Below are positions 1 to 7,998 of a stretch of DNA of 35,822 nt, one piece after another. This stretch comes from Cryptosporangium phraense. Lineage in GTDB: Bacteria; Actinomycetota; Actinomycetes; Mycobacteriales; Cryptosporangiaceae. Under the pieces are notes generated by a model. The model made no database searches. It was not told where the DNA came from and saw nothing but the letters and a program-made list of their open reading frames with translations. The stretch is taken from the NCBI RefSeq assembly GCF_006912135.1, contig NZ_VIRS01000053.1:1-35822 (forward strand). The letters run 5' to 3'. The first letter of the stretch is position 1; each line of letters opens with the position of its first letter. Both the position numbers and the translations under genes were made by a program.

Positions 1-8
1 AACTCAAA

Positions 9-43
9 GTAACGCCGCTGCCGTATCTTGGCAGCGGCGTTAC
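9..43 (+). terminator. Perfect 14-bp GC-rich hairpin, probable terminator of the upstream gene
   Basis: A 14-base arm at 9-22 pairs perfectly with 30-43 around a 7-base loop (gtatctt). No T-run follows, which is common for actinobacterial terminators. It lies before the ribosome-binding site of the first gene and most likely ends transcription from a gene outside the window. Confidence 0.6.
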
Positions 44-52
44 TGCTGTATG

Positions 53-78
53 GGGGCCTGTCGTGCTCTTTAGGCCCC
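53..78 (+). promoter_or_regulatory. Second, weaker hairpin in the leader of the first gene
   Basis: A 7-base arm ggggcct (53-59) pairs with aggcccc (72-78) around a 12-base loop. It follows the strong hairpin at 9-43 and ends about 40 bases before the Shine-Dalgarno sequence of the first gene. It could be a back-up terminator or a leader structure; sequence alone cannot decide. Confidence 0.3.
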
Positions 79-130
79 GCAGGAGGGGTCGGCCGGCCAC
101 GCCCAGTACGTTGTGAACCGGAGGTGGAGA

Positions 131-3100
131 GTGGCCGACGCAGGCGGGAACGGACGCGGCGACGCACACGGAGACGACCGGCGGCAAGATCGCCAGGGCG
201 CCCGGGACGGTGCGCAGCGCAGCGAACGCGGCACGCGCGGCCAGAACCCCCAGCGCGACGGCCACAGCTCACGAGGCGTCGCTTCCAGCGGGGGATACGG
301 ACCACGCGCCGACCGCCCTTCCCGAGGCGAAGGCCGTCCCTCGCGAGGCGGAGACCCCGCGCGGCGCGGCGCAGACCGAGCATCCCGGGGCCGGGACTTC
401 GGCCCGAGCGGTGCAGGTGACTCCCGCGGAGGCAGCTCCCGCGGCGCAGGCGGCTTCCGCAGCGGCGCCGGCTCACCGGGCGGAGACAGGCAGCGCGGCG
501 GGGACGGCCCACGCGCCGGTCGCCCGTACCGCGGCGGAGACGGCCCGCGCAGCGGTCGCCCGGCCGGCGACAGCGACAGCCGCCACCCGGGCGGCCCCCG
601 CGACGACTCACGCAGCGGCGGCTCGTCGGCCGGCCGAGGTCGCCCCAATGGACCCCGCTCCGGAGACGGCGAGTCCCGCACCAGCTCGCCGGGCGGTGGC
701 GCCCGTTCCCCACGTCCCCAAGGCGCGAGCTTCTCCCGAGGCCAACGTCCCCACGGCTTCAGCCGCCCCCGCTCCGAAGAAGGCTCCGGACGCCCTTACC
801 GCGGCGACCGCCCGTCCGGTCCGAACCGCACCGGGGCCCCGTACCGTAACGACCGACCCACCAGCAGCAACCGCCCCGGCGGCGGAGACCGCCCCACCGA
901 CACGAACCGCGGCGGGAACTCGTATCGAGGCGACCGACCCGACTCCGGCCCCCGCAGCGACCGCACCTACGGTGGAAGCGGCAGCGACCGCCCGACCGAC
1001 GCCAACCGCGGTGGAGGCTCCTTCCGCGGCGACCGCTCTCACGGCGACAGCTGTCCCCAGCGCACCGGCGCCCCGTACAGCGGAGGCCCTGGCCGCGCGG
1101 ACCGGAGTGACCGGTCCTACCGCGGCGACCGCCCGGACCGCTCCGACAGCGGATATCGCAGCACCGGCCCCGGCACGAACCGGGGCGAGCGCCCGGATCG
1201 GCCGTTCCGTAGTGACCGCCCCGGAAGCGGCGACCGCCCAGGCAGCGCGGACCGCTCATACCGCGCCGCACGCGACGACTCAGGCCGGGGCGACCGCTCC
1301 TACCGCTCCGACAGCGGAGACCGAAACGTCCGCAGCGACCGCAGCAACGACCCCGGCCGCGGCGACTGGACCGGCCGAGGCGAGGGCCAAGGCCGCGCCG
1401 ATCGCTCGGACAGCGGCGACCAGAACTTCCGCGGAGGCCGCAGCGACTGGGCCGGGCGCGGCGACGACACCGGCCGCAGCGACGGCTCAGGCCGCGAAGA
1501 CCGCGCCGATCGCGGAGACCGAAACTTCCGCGGAGGCCGAAGCGACTGGGCCGGGCGCGCCGACGACACCGGCCGCGGCGGGCGCCCCGACCGAGCCGGA
1601 TACAGCGACCGCCCTCAGCGCGGCGACCGCTCCGACGGCCCAGGCCGCGACGACCGATCCGGCGGCCCAGGCCGCGACGACCGATCCGGCGGCCCAGGCC
1701 GCGACGACCGATCCGGCGGCCCAGGCCGCGACGACCGATCCGGTGGCCCGGGCCGCGACGACCGATCCGGCGGCCCAGGCCGCGACGACCGGTTTGACGC
1801 CCCAGGTCGCGGCGACCGTTCGGGCGGCCCAGGCCGCAGCGACCGCGCCGGTGGTTCCGCGCGCAACGACCGTTCTGGCGGCCCGACACGCAGCGACCGT
1901 TTCGGTGGACCAGCCCGCGGCGACGGCCCCGGCCGCGGCGACGGCCTCGGCGCCGGCCGCGGCGACCGGCCGTTCCGGGGCGGGCAGGGCGACCGCGGCC
2001 CGCGGCACGGCGGCGGCGACCGGCGTCCCGGGCGTTCGGACGGACGCGGCAGCGATCGGTCGGGAGGCCCGCGGTCGACCCGGCCCGGAGCCGACGGTCC
2101 GATCGTGGTCGGTGCCACCGGGCGCACGCGTCCGGTCGGACCGGACATCCCCGCCGACATCGAGGTACGCGACCTCGACCGCGACGTCCGGGCCGAGCTC
2201 CGAGCGCTGCCCAAGGGCGCGGCAGACACCGTAGCGAGGCACCTCGTCGCGGCCGGCCGCTTCCTCGACTCCGACCCGGACCGGGCGCTCCAGCACGCCC
2301 AGGCCGCCCGCGCCCAGGCCGGACGGATCGCGTCCGTGCGCGAGGCCGTCGGGCTGGCCGCATACCACGCCGGCGAGTGGAAGCTCGCGATCGGCGAACT
2401 GCGCGCGTACCGACGCCTGACCGGCTCGGACGTCCACATGGCCGTGATCGCCGACTCCGAGCGCGCGCTCGGACGCCCGGAGAAGGCCATCGAGCTGGCC
2501 GCGAGCCCGGAGGCCGCGCAGCTCGACACGGAGACGCGGGTCGAGCTGCTGATCGTCGCGGCCGGTGCGCGTCAGGACGCCGGTGACCTCGACGGGGCGC
2601 TGGCGACCCTCGACGTGCCCGAGCTCCGCGGGAACCGGCCGTCGTCGTGGCTCGCCCGTCTGCGGTACGCGTACGCCGAGCTGCTGCTGGCCGCTGGTCG
2701 GCCGGACGAGGCTCGGGAGTGGTTCGTCCAGTCCGCTGACGCGGACACCGACGGCGACACCGACGCCGACGAACGAGTCCTGGACCTGGACGGCTTCCTC
2801 TTCACCGACGACCCAGACGACGACGCCCCCGACGCAGCTACCAACGACGACGCCGACGAGGCCCCAGAAGCCGCCGCCGCCGACCTCGACGACTACGCCG
2901 ACGATGACCTCGATGAGGACGCCGACGACCTCGCCGACGACGATCTCGCAGACCACGCCGAAATCGCGGCCACCCCGCTGACCGAAACCCCCGCCCCCGC
3001 TGAGTCCGCCGCCGCCGAGTCCGCCGCCGCTCAGGCCGAGGCCGAGGCCGCTGACACCGCCGCCGCGAAACCGGCCCACGCCGCCGCCGCCGATGCGGCC

Positions 3101-3892
3101 ACTGCTTCCGCGGCCGACGACCCAACGGTTGCTCCGGCTACCGGCGACGCTGCCACCCCGCTGGCCGGCGACATTGCGGCTACCTCCACGGCCGGCGCCA
3201 CGGCTACCTCCACGGCCGACGCCGCGGATGCCGTCACGGCCGGTGCCCCGGATGCCTCCACGGCCGGGAACGACGCTGCCACCCCAAAGCCCGCGGAGAC
3301 CCTCGCCGCGCAGCCGACCGGCAATGACGAGCCCCGCTCCACGGCGGCCCACGCCACCGACGACACCCCCCGCAGCAGCAACCTCCCCACCGCCAACCGC
3401 ACCCCCGCCGCCGCGACCGACCCCGCCGCGACCGAGCCCGCCTCCGCCGCGGCGGCTGACTCCGCGGCCGGCCCGAGCGCGGGCGCCCCCGCCCTCGACG
3501 ACAGCACTCCACAGGCCGCGACGACCGACCCCACCGCGCGAGACGACGACTGGGACGACGACGAGGACATCGCGGAACTCCCCACCGACGAACAACTCGC
3601 CGTAGACGAAGCAACCCCCGACGCCGTCTTCAGCGACCGCACCCCCCGCACCAACCCAGAACCCCCCACCACCCCGACCCCCCACTTCGCGGCCCCGACC
3701 TTCGCCGCCCCCGACTTCAGCGCCCCCGACCTCGGCGCCCCCGACTTCACCCCGCCAGACTTCTCCGCCGCCACACCCCAACCCCACGACAACCCCAGCG
3801 ACGCACCCCACGACGCACCCCACGACGCACCCCGCGACGGTTCCGGCGAACACCCCAGCAATACCGACAACCCCTCACCCCCCAACGGGTAA
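131..3892 (+). CDS. Giant low-complexity protein with a TPR-like core (Rv1691-type)
   Basis: The 1253-residue protein has three parts. Residues 1 to about 670 are almost only Arg, Gly, Asp, Ser and Pro in RGD, SDRP and GRDDRS repeats. Residues about 673-890 form an ordered alpha-helical domain resembling tetratricopeptide repeats, from IPADIEVRDLD to RVLDLDGF. The rest is an acidic, Ala/Pro/Thr-rich disordered tail. The conserved core and the position before a TPR protein, HAD phosphatase and tlyA match Rv1691-type proteins, whose role is unknown to me. I chose GTG at 131 because ggaggtggaga (120-130) is well placed before it; GTG at 113 would add six residues and has no such site. A basic head and acidic tail around a TPR core could favour RNA binding or protein condensates, but that is inference. 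The coding call rests on the core and on the single continuous frame. Confidence 0.85.
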   Translation: MADAGGNGRGDAHGDDRRQDRQGARDGAQRSERGTRGQNPQRDGHSSRGVASSGGYGPRADRPSRGEGRPSRGGDPARRGADRASRGRDFGPSGAGDSRGGSSRGAGGFRSGAGSPGGDRQRGGDGPRAGRPYRGGDGPRSGRPAGDSDSRHPGGPRDDSRSGGSSAGRGRPNGPRSGDGESRTSSPGGGARSPRPQGASFSRGQRPHGFSRPRSEEGSGRPYRGDRPSGPNRTGAPYRNDRPTSSNRPGGGDRPTDTNRGGNSYRGDRPDSGPRSDRTYGGSGSDRPTDANRGGGSFRGDRSHGDSCPQRTGAPYSGGPGRADRSDRSYRGDRPDRSDSGYRSTGPGTNRGERPDRPFRSDRPGSGDRPGSADRSYRAARDDSGRGDRSYRSDSGDRNVRSDRSNDPGRGDWTGRGEGQGRADRSDSGDQNFRGGRSDWAGRGDDTGRSDGSGREDRADRGDRNFRGGRSDWAGRADDTGRGGRPDRAGYSDRPQRGDRSDGPGRDDRSGGPGRDDRSGGPGRDDRSGGPGRDDRSGGPGRDDRSGGPGRDDRFDAPGRGDRSGGPGRSDRAGGSARNDRSGGPTRSDRFGGPARGDGPGRGDGLGAGRGDRPFRGGQGDRGPRHGGGDRRPGRSDGRGSDRSGGPRSTRPGADGPIVVGATGRTRPVGPDIPADIEVRDLDRDVRAELRALPKGAADTVARHLVAAGRFLDSDPDRALQHAQAARAQAGRIASVREAVGLAAYHAGEWKLAIGELRAYRRLTGSDVHMAVIADSERALGRPEKAIELAASPEAAQLDTETRVELLIVAAGARQDAGDLDGALATLDVPELRGNRPSSWLARLRYAYAELLLAAGRPDEAREWFVQSADADTDGDTDADERVLDLDGFLFTDDPDDDAPDAATNDDADEAPEAAAADLDDYADDDLDEDADDLADDDLADHAEIAATPLTETPAPAESAAAESAAAQAEAEAADTAAAKPAHAAAADAATASAADDPTVAPATGDAATPLAGDIAATSTAGATATSTADAADAVTAGAPDASTAGNDAATPKPAETLAAQPTGNDEPRSTAAHATDDTPRSSNLPTANRTPAAATDPAATEPASAAAADSAAGPSAGAPALDDSTPQAATTDPTARDDDWDDDEDIAELPTDEQLAVDEATPDAVFSDRTPRTNPEPPTTPTPHFAAPTFAAPDFSAPDLGAPDFTPPDFSAATPQPHDNPSDAPHDAPHDAPRDGSGEHPSNTDNPSPPNG
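1634..1795 (+). repeat. Six tandem 27-bp repeats encoding GGPGRDDRS
   Basis: Six consecutive 27-base units encode (G/D)GPGRDDR(S/F). Most copies are identical or differ by one or two bases. Degenerate copies (APGRGDRS, GPGRSDRA, GSARNDRS, GPTRSDRF) continue to about 1925. The unit length is a multiple of three, so copy-number change would keep the frame. This is a likely variable-number repeat inside the first gene. Confidence 0.9.
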
Positions 3893-3977
3893 CCCCAGGT
3901 CAAAAGCAACAACCCCTTCCGGCGACCCCGACCCGGCCGCCAGCGGTCCCTACGACGCGCACTTCGGAGGCTGACCC

Positions 3978-4517
3978 ATGACAGAGACGCCGGAACCCGG
4001 CACGCCGACCGGAGAGGCCTACGACTGGTTCCGCCGGGGCGAAGACCTCCTCCGCCAGGGCCACCCGGCCGCCGCGGCGCAGCTCCTCCAGCGCGCGCTG
4101 GCGGCCGAGCCCGGCTCCCGTCAGGCCCGCGAGACCCTCGCCCGGGCCTACTTCGACGCCCAGCAGTACGAGGAGGCCCGCGAGCTCTTCGCCGGCATCG
4201 TCGCCGACCACCCCTCCGACGACTACGCGCACTTCGGCCTGGGCCTGGCCGCCCTGCGCTCCGGCGACCCGAAGGCCGCCGTCGAGCACCTCTCGCTCGC
4301 GGTCGCGATGAAGCCGCACGACCACCACTACGCGACCGCCCTGCGCAACGCCCGCGCGCAGAACCTCGTCGACCCGGTCGGCGGTCCGGCCACGCCGGGC
4401 ATCACCGACCTCGACGTCCCGCAGCGCTCCGACGAGCTCAACGCCCCGTCGGAGCTCGAGCAACTGCTGCGTGACTACGACCAGAAGCCCGGCGACGACG
4501 CGAACGGATCCCGGTGA
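3978..4517 (+). CDS. Small tetratricopeptide-repeat protein
   Basis: This 179-residue soluble protein contains about three TPR helix pairs between residues 13 and 125, for example FRRGEDLLRQGHPAAAAQLL, LARAYFDAQQYEEARELF and FGLGLAALRSGDPKAAVEHL. These repeats usually act as protein-docking scaffolds. The last 50 residues are less ordered and show no known motif. The start is ATG at 3978 with GGAGG at 3966-3970 upstream. Its stop overlaps the GTG of the HAD phosphatase gene by four bases, so the two are translationally coupled. It follows the larger TPR-like protein by 85 bases, suggesting one transcription unit. The partner is unknown. Confidence 0.9.
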   Translation: MTETPEPGTPTGEAYDWFRRGEDLLRQGHPAAAAQLLQRALAAEPGSRQARETLARAYFDAQQYEEARELFAGIVADHPSDDYAHFGLGLAALRSGDPKAAVEHLSLAVAMKPHDHHYATALRNARAQNLVDPVGGPATPGITDLDVPQRSDELNAPSELEQLLRDYDQKPGDDANGSR

Positions 4518-5575
4518 GCACGAGCCCCCACTGGCTGCCGGGCAGCGACACTCCGCTGACCGCGCGGTACGACGCCGCCCTGTTCGACCTCGATGGCGTC
4601 CTCTACACGCAGGAGGAGCCGATCGAGCACGCGCCGGCCGGCGTCACCGCGGCGCGCGAGGCCGGTATGCGGATCGGGTTCGTCACCAACAACGCGTCGC
4701 GTCGCGCGCCCGTCGTCGTCGAACTGCTGGCGAAGGTCGGCATCGACGCGGCCGAGGACGAGGTCGTGACCGCGGCCCAGGCGTCCGCGGCCCTGCTCGC
4801 GGAGGAGCTCCCGGAGGGCAGCGCGGTGCTGATCGTCGGGGCCGAAGGCCTCGCCGGCGAGGTCGCGGACGTCGGACTCCGACCGGTCCGCTCGGCGGAC
4901 GACGACCCCGCCGCCGTGGTGCAGGGCTACTCCCGCGAGGTCGGCTGGGAGCAGCTGGCCGAGGCTGCGGTCGCGCTGCGCCGCGGCGCGCGCTGGGTCG
5001 CGACCAACCGCGACGCGACGATCCCGTCCGCCCGCGGTCCGCTGCCGGGCAACGGGTCGCTGGTCGCGGCGCTGGTCACGGCGCTGCGCCGGGAGCCCGA
5101 CGTCGTCGTCGGCAAGCCTCATCCGCGGCTGCACCAGGAGTCGGTCCGGCGCACCGGCGCGACGCGTCCGCTGGTGGTCGGCGACCGCCTCGACACCGAC
5201 ATGGCCGGCGCGGTCAACGGTGGCTCGGACAGCCTGCTCGTGCTCACCGGCGTCACCGAGCCCGCTGACCTGCTGCGGGCCGGCCCGGGGGAGCGGCCCA
5301 CCTACGTCGCCGCCGACCTCCGCGGCCTGGCCGCTCTGCACCCCGCCGTCGTGCTGGGCGCCGACGGCGCCTCCTGCGGAGGCTGGACCGCGCGCGCGGA
5401 CGGTTCCCGCCTGGTCCTCACCAACGCCGGTAACGACCATGTGGACGCTCTGCGAGCGCTGTCCGTCGCCGCCTGGACGCTCCCCGGAGCGGACGCAGCC
5501 GACTGGCCGGGCCCGGACGCGATCAGTGCCGAAGGCGAAAGCTCCGCGGCCGCATTGCGCGCGCTGGGCCTGTGA
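4514..5575 (+). CDS. HAD-IIA family phosphatase (Rv1692-like)
   Basis: This 353-residue protein has all four HAD motifs: nucleophile and acid/base Asp25 and Asp27 in FDLDGVLY, Thr58 in TNN, Lys201 in VGKPHP and the acidic motif GDRLDTDM at about 223-230. The NagD-like cap class and the locus match M. tuberculosis Rv1692, described as a glycerol-3-phosphate phosphatase that recycles glycerophospholipid head groups; that substrate is carried over by homology. The last 80 or so residues (GWTARADGSRLVLTN onward) form an extra C-terminal region as in Rv1692. The GTG start overlaps the preceding TGA by four bases. The gene ends at a hairpin facing a convergent gene. Confidence 0.88.
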   Translation: MSTSPHWLPGSDTPLTARYDAALFDLDGVLYTQEEPIEHAPAGVTAAREAGMRIGFVTNNASRRAPVVVELLAKVGIDAAEDEVVTAAQASAALLAEELPEGSAVLIVGAEGLAGEVADVGLRPVRSADDDPAAVVQGYSREVGWEQLAEAAVALRRGARWVATNRDATIPSARGPLPGNGSLVAALVTALRREPDVVVGKPHPRLHQESVRRTGATRPLVVGDRLDTDMAGAVNGGSDSLLVLTGVTEPADLLRAGPGERPTYVAADLRGLAALHPAVVLGADGASCGGWTARADGSRLVLTNAGNDHVDALRALSVAAWTLPGADAADWPGPDAISAEGESSAAALRALGL

Positions 5576-5608
5576 GCCGCCGGGCGTGAGTGCCCACGCC
5601 TCGGCGGC
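5576..5608. terminator. Bidirectional hairpin between convergent genes
   Basis: Arm gccgccgggcgtg (5576-5588) pairs with cacgcctcggcggc (5595-5608) with one bulged base and a 6-base loop. It begins directly after the TGA of the HAD gene and ends 7 bases before the stop of the reverse-strand SCP2-like gene. It probably ends transcription from both sides. It has no T-run. Confidence 0.6.
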
Positions 5609-5614
5609 CGTGCC

Positions 5615-5953
5615 CTAGAGGAGCTTGCGGAGCTGGAAGAGGTCCTTCATGCCGGCGTTGACCTTGACCCGGCCGCCGGCCCAGGCCTTCGCGAAGTTGA
5701 GCTCGCCCCGGCTCAGCGCGACCAGGTCGTCGCTGCTCAGCGTCAGCGCGATCTGAGCCTTCGGGTCGTCGCCGTCGGCGATGTCCTGGATCTTGCCGCC
5801 GGTGATGCGGGCGTGGAAGCCGGTGCCGAGGTCGGTGATCCGGCAGGCCAGCGAACGGTCGAAATTCGGCGGCTCGCGGTCGCCGGTGTCGCCGGACGCG
5901 ATCCGGTCGGCCACGTCCTGCAGAGCCTTACGGCACTCTTCCTGCGTCGCCAT
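5615..5953 (-). CDS. SCP2-like sterol/lipid-carrier domain protein
   Basis: This 112-residue protein is a single SCP2-type domain. Signs are a central DLGTGFHARITGGKIQDI segment and a C-terminal half with LSRGELNFAKAWAGGRVKVNAG, typical of the carrier pocket and of the 'weighted SCP2' pattern. SCP2 domains bind lipids or hydrophobic cofactors; the ligand here is unknown. I chose ATG at 5953 (MATQEECRKAL). A longer open frame reaches 6181, but its extra residues are low-complexity and uncharacteristic. An AGAGGA lies about 13 bases upstream, a rather long spacing. It is one of only two reverse-strand genes in the window and is divergent from the phasin-like gene. Confidence 0.82.
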   Translation of the reverse strand: MATQEECRKALQDVADRIASGDTGDREPPNFDRSLACRITDLGTGFHARITGGKIQDIADGDDPKAQIALTLSSDDLVALSRGELNFAKAWAGGRVKVNAGMKDLFQLRKLL

Positions 5954-6128
5954 CGTCGTGGCCCGATCCTCTCGTCCGCCGGCTATCCCAGCGACGTTAC
6001 CTCGGGCGTCACTGCGAGCGACGAGCGCGACCGGCCGGGGCGGCGGCGTGTCCGGCCGATGTGGTCGTTCGACGGGCCCTCGAAGTGGGAATCTGTGCTG
6101 TGTCAGCCGTCCGTCGGATGCGGCGGTG

Positions 6129-6157
6129 TGCTCATCGCTGGGACGGACGGGTAGCGT
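6129..6157 (+). promoter_or_regulatory. Possible promoter of the phasin-like gene operon
   Basis: The 255-base divergent spacer 5954-6208 contains TAGCGT (6152-6157), a fair actinobacterial -10 box, with a weak -35-like TGCTCA 17 bases upstream (6129-6134). It would give a leader of about 45 bases. The assignment rests only on spacing and consensus. Confidence 0.3.
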
Positions 6158-6208
6158 GGGGTGACTCGGCCGCGGGGCCAACGCGGCGCAGCGGAAGGTG
6201 TCTACCCA

Positions 6209-7726
6209 ATGCAGGATGCTCTGAAGACGTACCTCGCCCTGGCGACGGGCCTCGCCGAGGTACCCAAGAAACAGGCCAAGGCCGCCGCCAAGAAGCTCGC
6301 CAAGAGCGGCGGCGCGACCGTCGAGCAGGTCCAGGCTCTCACCGAAGACCTCCTGGCGACCAGCCTCCAGAACCGCGAGTCGCTCACCAATCTCATCCGG
6401 GCCGAGATCGAGAAGTCGCTCAACCGGGTCGGCCTGGCCACCGCCGACGAGGTCGGCAAGCTCACCGCCCGGCTCAAGGAGCTCGAGGCCGAGCTGCGGC
6501 AGGCCCGATCCGGTGCGGCGCAGTCCGGTGCGGCGGCGCCCGCCGGTGGGCCGCAGGGTGACCCGCTGGCCGCCGCGGCCACCGGTAAGGCCGCGAAGAA
6601 GGTGCTGGCCAAGAAGGCGGCGAAGAAGGCCGCTCAGAAGGCGGCGCTGAAGAGTGCTCCGGCTCCGGTCGCGAAGAAGGCTCCGGCGCCCGCGCCGGTG
6701 AAGGCTCCTGCGTCGACGCCGCCGGTGCCGGCTCCGGCCGCGGCGACGACCGGCGGCGCGCAGGGTGACCCGCTCGCGAAGGCCGCGTCCCCGGCCAAGG
6801 CGGCCAAGGCCGCGCCCGCCAAGACCGCGCCGGCTCCGGCGAAGGCCACGAAGGCGACGCCGGCCAGCGCGACGACGACGGCCGCCAAGATCGCCGCCGC
6901 GACCGCCCCGGCCAAGGCCACCAAGACCACGCCCGCCAAGGCCGCCGAACCCACCCCGGCAAAGACCGCCCCGGCGAAGACGGCCGCCGCGAAGACGGCC
7001 CCGGCCAAGACCGCACCGACGAAGACCACCCCGGCCAAGTCCGCAGCCGGAGCCGCACCGGCCAAGACCACCCCCGCGCCGACCGCCCCCAAGAGCACCC
7101 CCGCGCCGACCGCCGCCAAGACGACGGCGGCCAACACGACGGCGGCCAAGTCCACCGCCACGAAGGCGACCCCGGCCAAGACCACGGCCGCGAAGACCAC
7201 GCCCGCCAAGACGGCCCCGGCCAAGACCGCGGCCACCAAGGCGACCCCGGCCACGAAGGCGACCCCCGCCGCCAAGGCCGCCCCGGCCAAGGCCGCGGCC
7301 GACACCACTCCCGCCAAGACCACGGCGGCGAAGACCACGGCCGCGAAGTCCACCGCCGCCAAGGCCGCCCCGGCGAAGCCTGCCTTCACCGCCGCCCCGG
7401 CCCCGGCCGCCGACGCGAGCCCGGCCAAGTCCACCGCCGCGAAGGCCACCCCGGCCAAGTCCGCGACCCCGGCCAAGACCGCGACCCCGGCCAAGACCGC
7501 GGCCCCGGCCAAGACCGCGGCCCCGGCCAAGTCGACCCCGCCCGCGGTCACGCCCGCGGACATCCCGCCGGCCACCGAGACCAACGCCCAGACCGCCCCG
7601 GCGACCAAGGCCGCCAAGGCCACCGCCGCCAAGACGACCGCGGCGAAGGCCACCCCGGCCAAGACCACTCCGGCCAACAACACCCCGGTCAACAACACCC
7701 CGACCGACGGGCCCAACGCCTCATGA
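6209..7726 (+). CDS. Phasin-like protein with a long histone-H1-like Lys/Ala/Pro tail
   Basis: The first 110 or so residues are helical and resemble polyhydroxyalkanoate granule-associated (PhaI/PhaF-type) proteins: LKTYLALATGLAEV, then a heptad-like stretch ending in LTARLKELEAELRQ. The remaining 390 residues are PAKT, PAKA, TAAK and AAKK repeats, very basic and like histone H1 or PhaF tails, which bind DNA without sequence specificity. It may bind granules or nucleoid DNA; no catalytic motif is visible. ATG at 6209 has GGAAGG (6193-6198) upstream, whereas a start at 6161 lacks a ribosome-binding site. The stop overlaps the next ATG by four bases. Total length is 505 residues. Confidence 0.85.
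   Translation: MQDALKTYLALATGLAEVPKKQAKAAAKKLAKSGGATVEQVQALTEDLLATSLQNRESLTNLIRAEIEKSLNRVGLATADEVGKLTARLKELEAELRQARSGAAQSGAAAPAGGPQGDPLAAAATGKAAKKVLAKKAAKKAAQKAALKSAPAPVAKKAPAPAPVKAPASTPPVPAPAAATTGGAQGDPLAKAASPAKAAKAAPAKTAPAPAKATKATPASATTTAAKIAAATAPAKATKTTPAKAAEPTPAKTAPAKTAAAKTAPAKTAPTKTTPAKSAAGAAPAKTTPAPTAPKSTPAPTAAKTTAANTTAAKSTATKATPAKTTAAKTTPAKTAPAKTAATKATPATKATPAAKAAPAKAAADTTPAKTTAAKTTAAKSTAAKAAPAKPAFTAAPAPAADASPAKSTAAKATPAKSATPAKTATPAKTAAPAKTAAPAKSTPPAVTPADIPPATETNAQTAPATKAAKATAAKTTAAKATPAKTTPANNTPVNNTPTDGPNAS
6780..7670 (+). repeat. Degenerate PAKT/PAKA codon repeats
   Basis: About 890 bases consist of short imperfect repeats of gcc-aag-acc-gcg type codons encoding (P/A)AK(T/A)(T/A)A. 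Unit length varies from 9 to 18 bases but stays in frame. They encode the basic tail of the phasin-like protein and could expand or contract by slippage. Confidence 0.8.
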
Positions 7727-7998
7727 CGTCCGAATCGGACGCCCCGCGGCCGGACGTCCCCACCCCGGGGAACGCCTTCCCGAAGCCGGGACCCCCACGG
7801 GTCCCGGCCCCCGGGACCGGCAGCGACGGCGCCGCACCCGACGGCGCCGCACCCGACGGCGAGGCCGAGGCCCAGGTAGCGGACGTCCTGACGCAGCTCG
7901 ACGGCCTGGACGACCGTCCGGTCACCGAGCACGTGGCGGCCTACGAAGCCGTCCACCGCACGCTCCAGGACACGCTCTCCGCCGTCGACGGGAGCTGA
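7723..7998 (+). CDS. Small conserved protein upstream of tlyA
   Basis: This 91-residue protein has a Pro/Gly/Ala-rich N-terminal half. Its conserved C-terminal half is VADVLTQLDGLDDRPVTEHV followed by AYEAVHRTLQDTL, which should form two helices. Actinobacterial genomes often carry a short protein of this kind just before tlyA; its role is unknown to me. It starts with ATG inside the stop of the phasin-like gene (ATGA overlap). Its TGA is immediately followed by the GTG of tlyA, so all three are probably co-translated. Confidence 0.8.
   Translation: MTSESDAPRPDVPTPGNAFPKPGPPRVPAPGTGSDGAAPDGAAPDGEAEAQVADVLTQLDGLDDRPVTEHVAAYEAVHRTLQDTLSAVDGS

Noticed and set aside
210-2234. Long Ala/Thr/Pro-rich plus-strand frame inside the first gene
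   Set aside because: It is the alternative frame of the repeat region, has no folded domain, and the overlapping frame carries the conserved TPR-like core and a good ribosome-binding site.
1487-3853. Long reverse-strand frame opposite the first gene
   Set aside because: Gly/Val/Arg-rich antisense shadow caused by high GC; no motif or ribosome-binding site.
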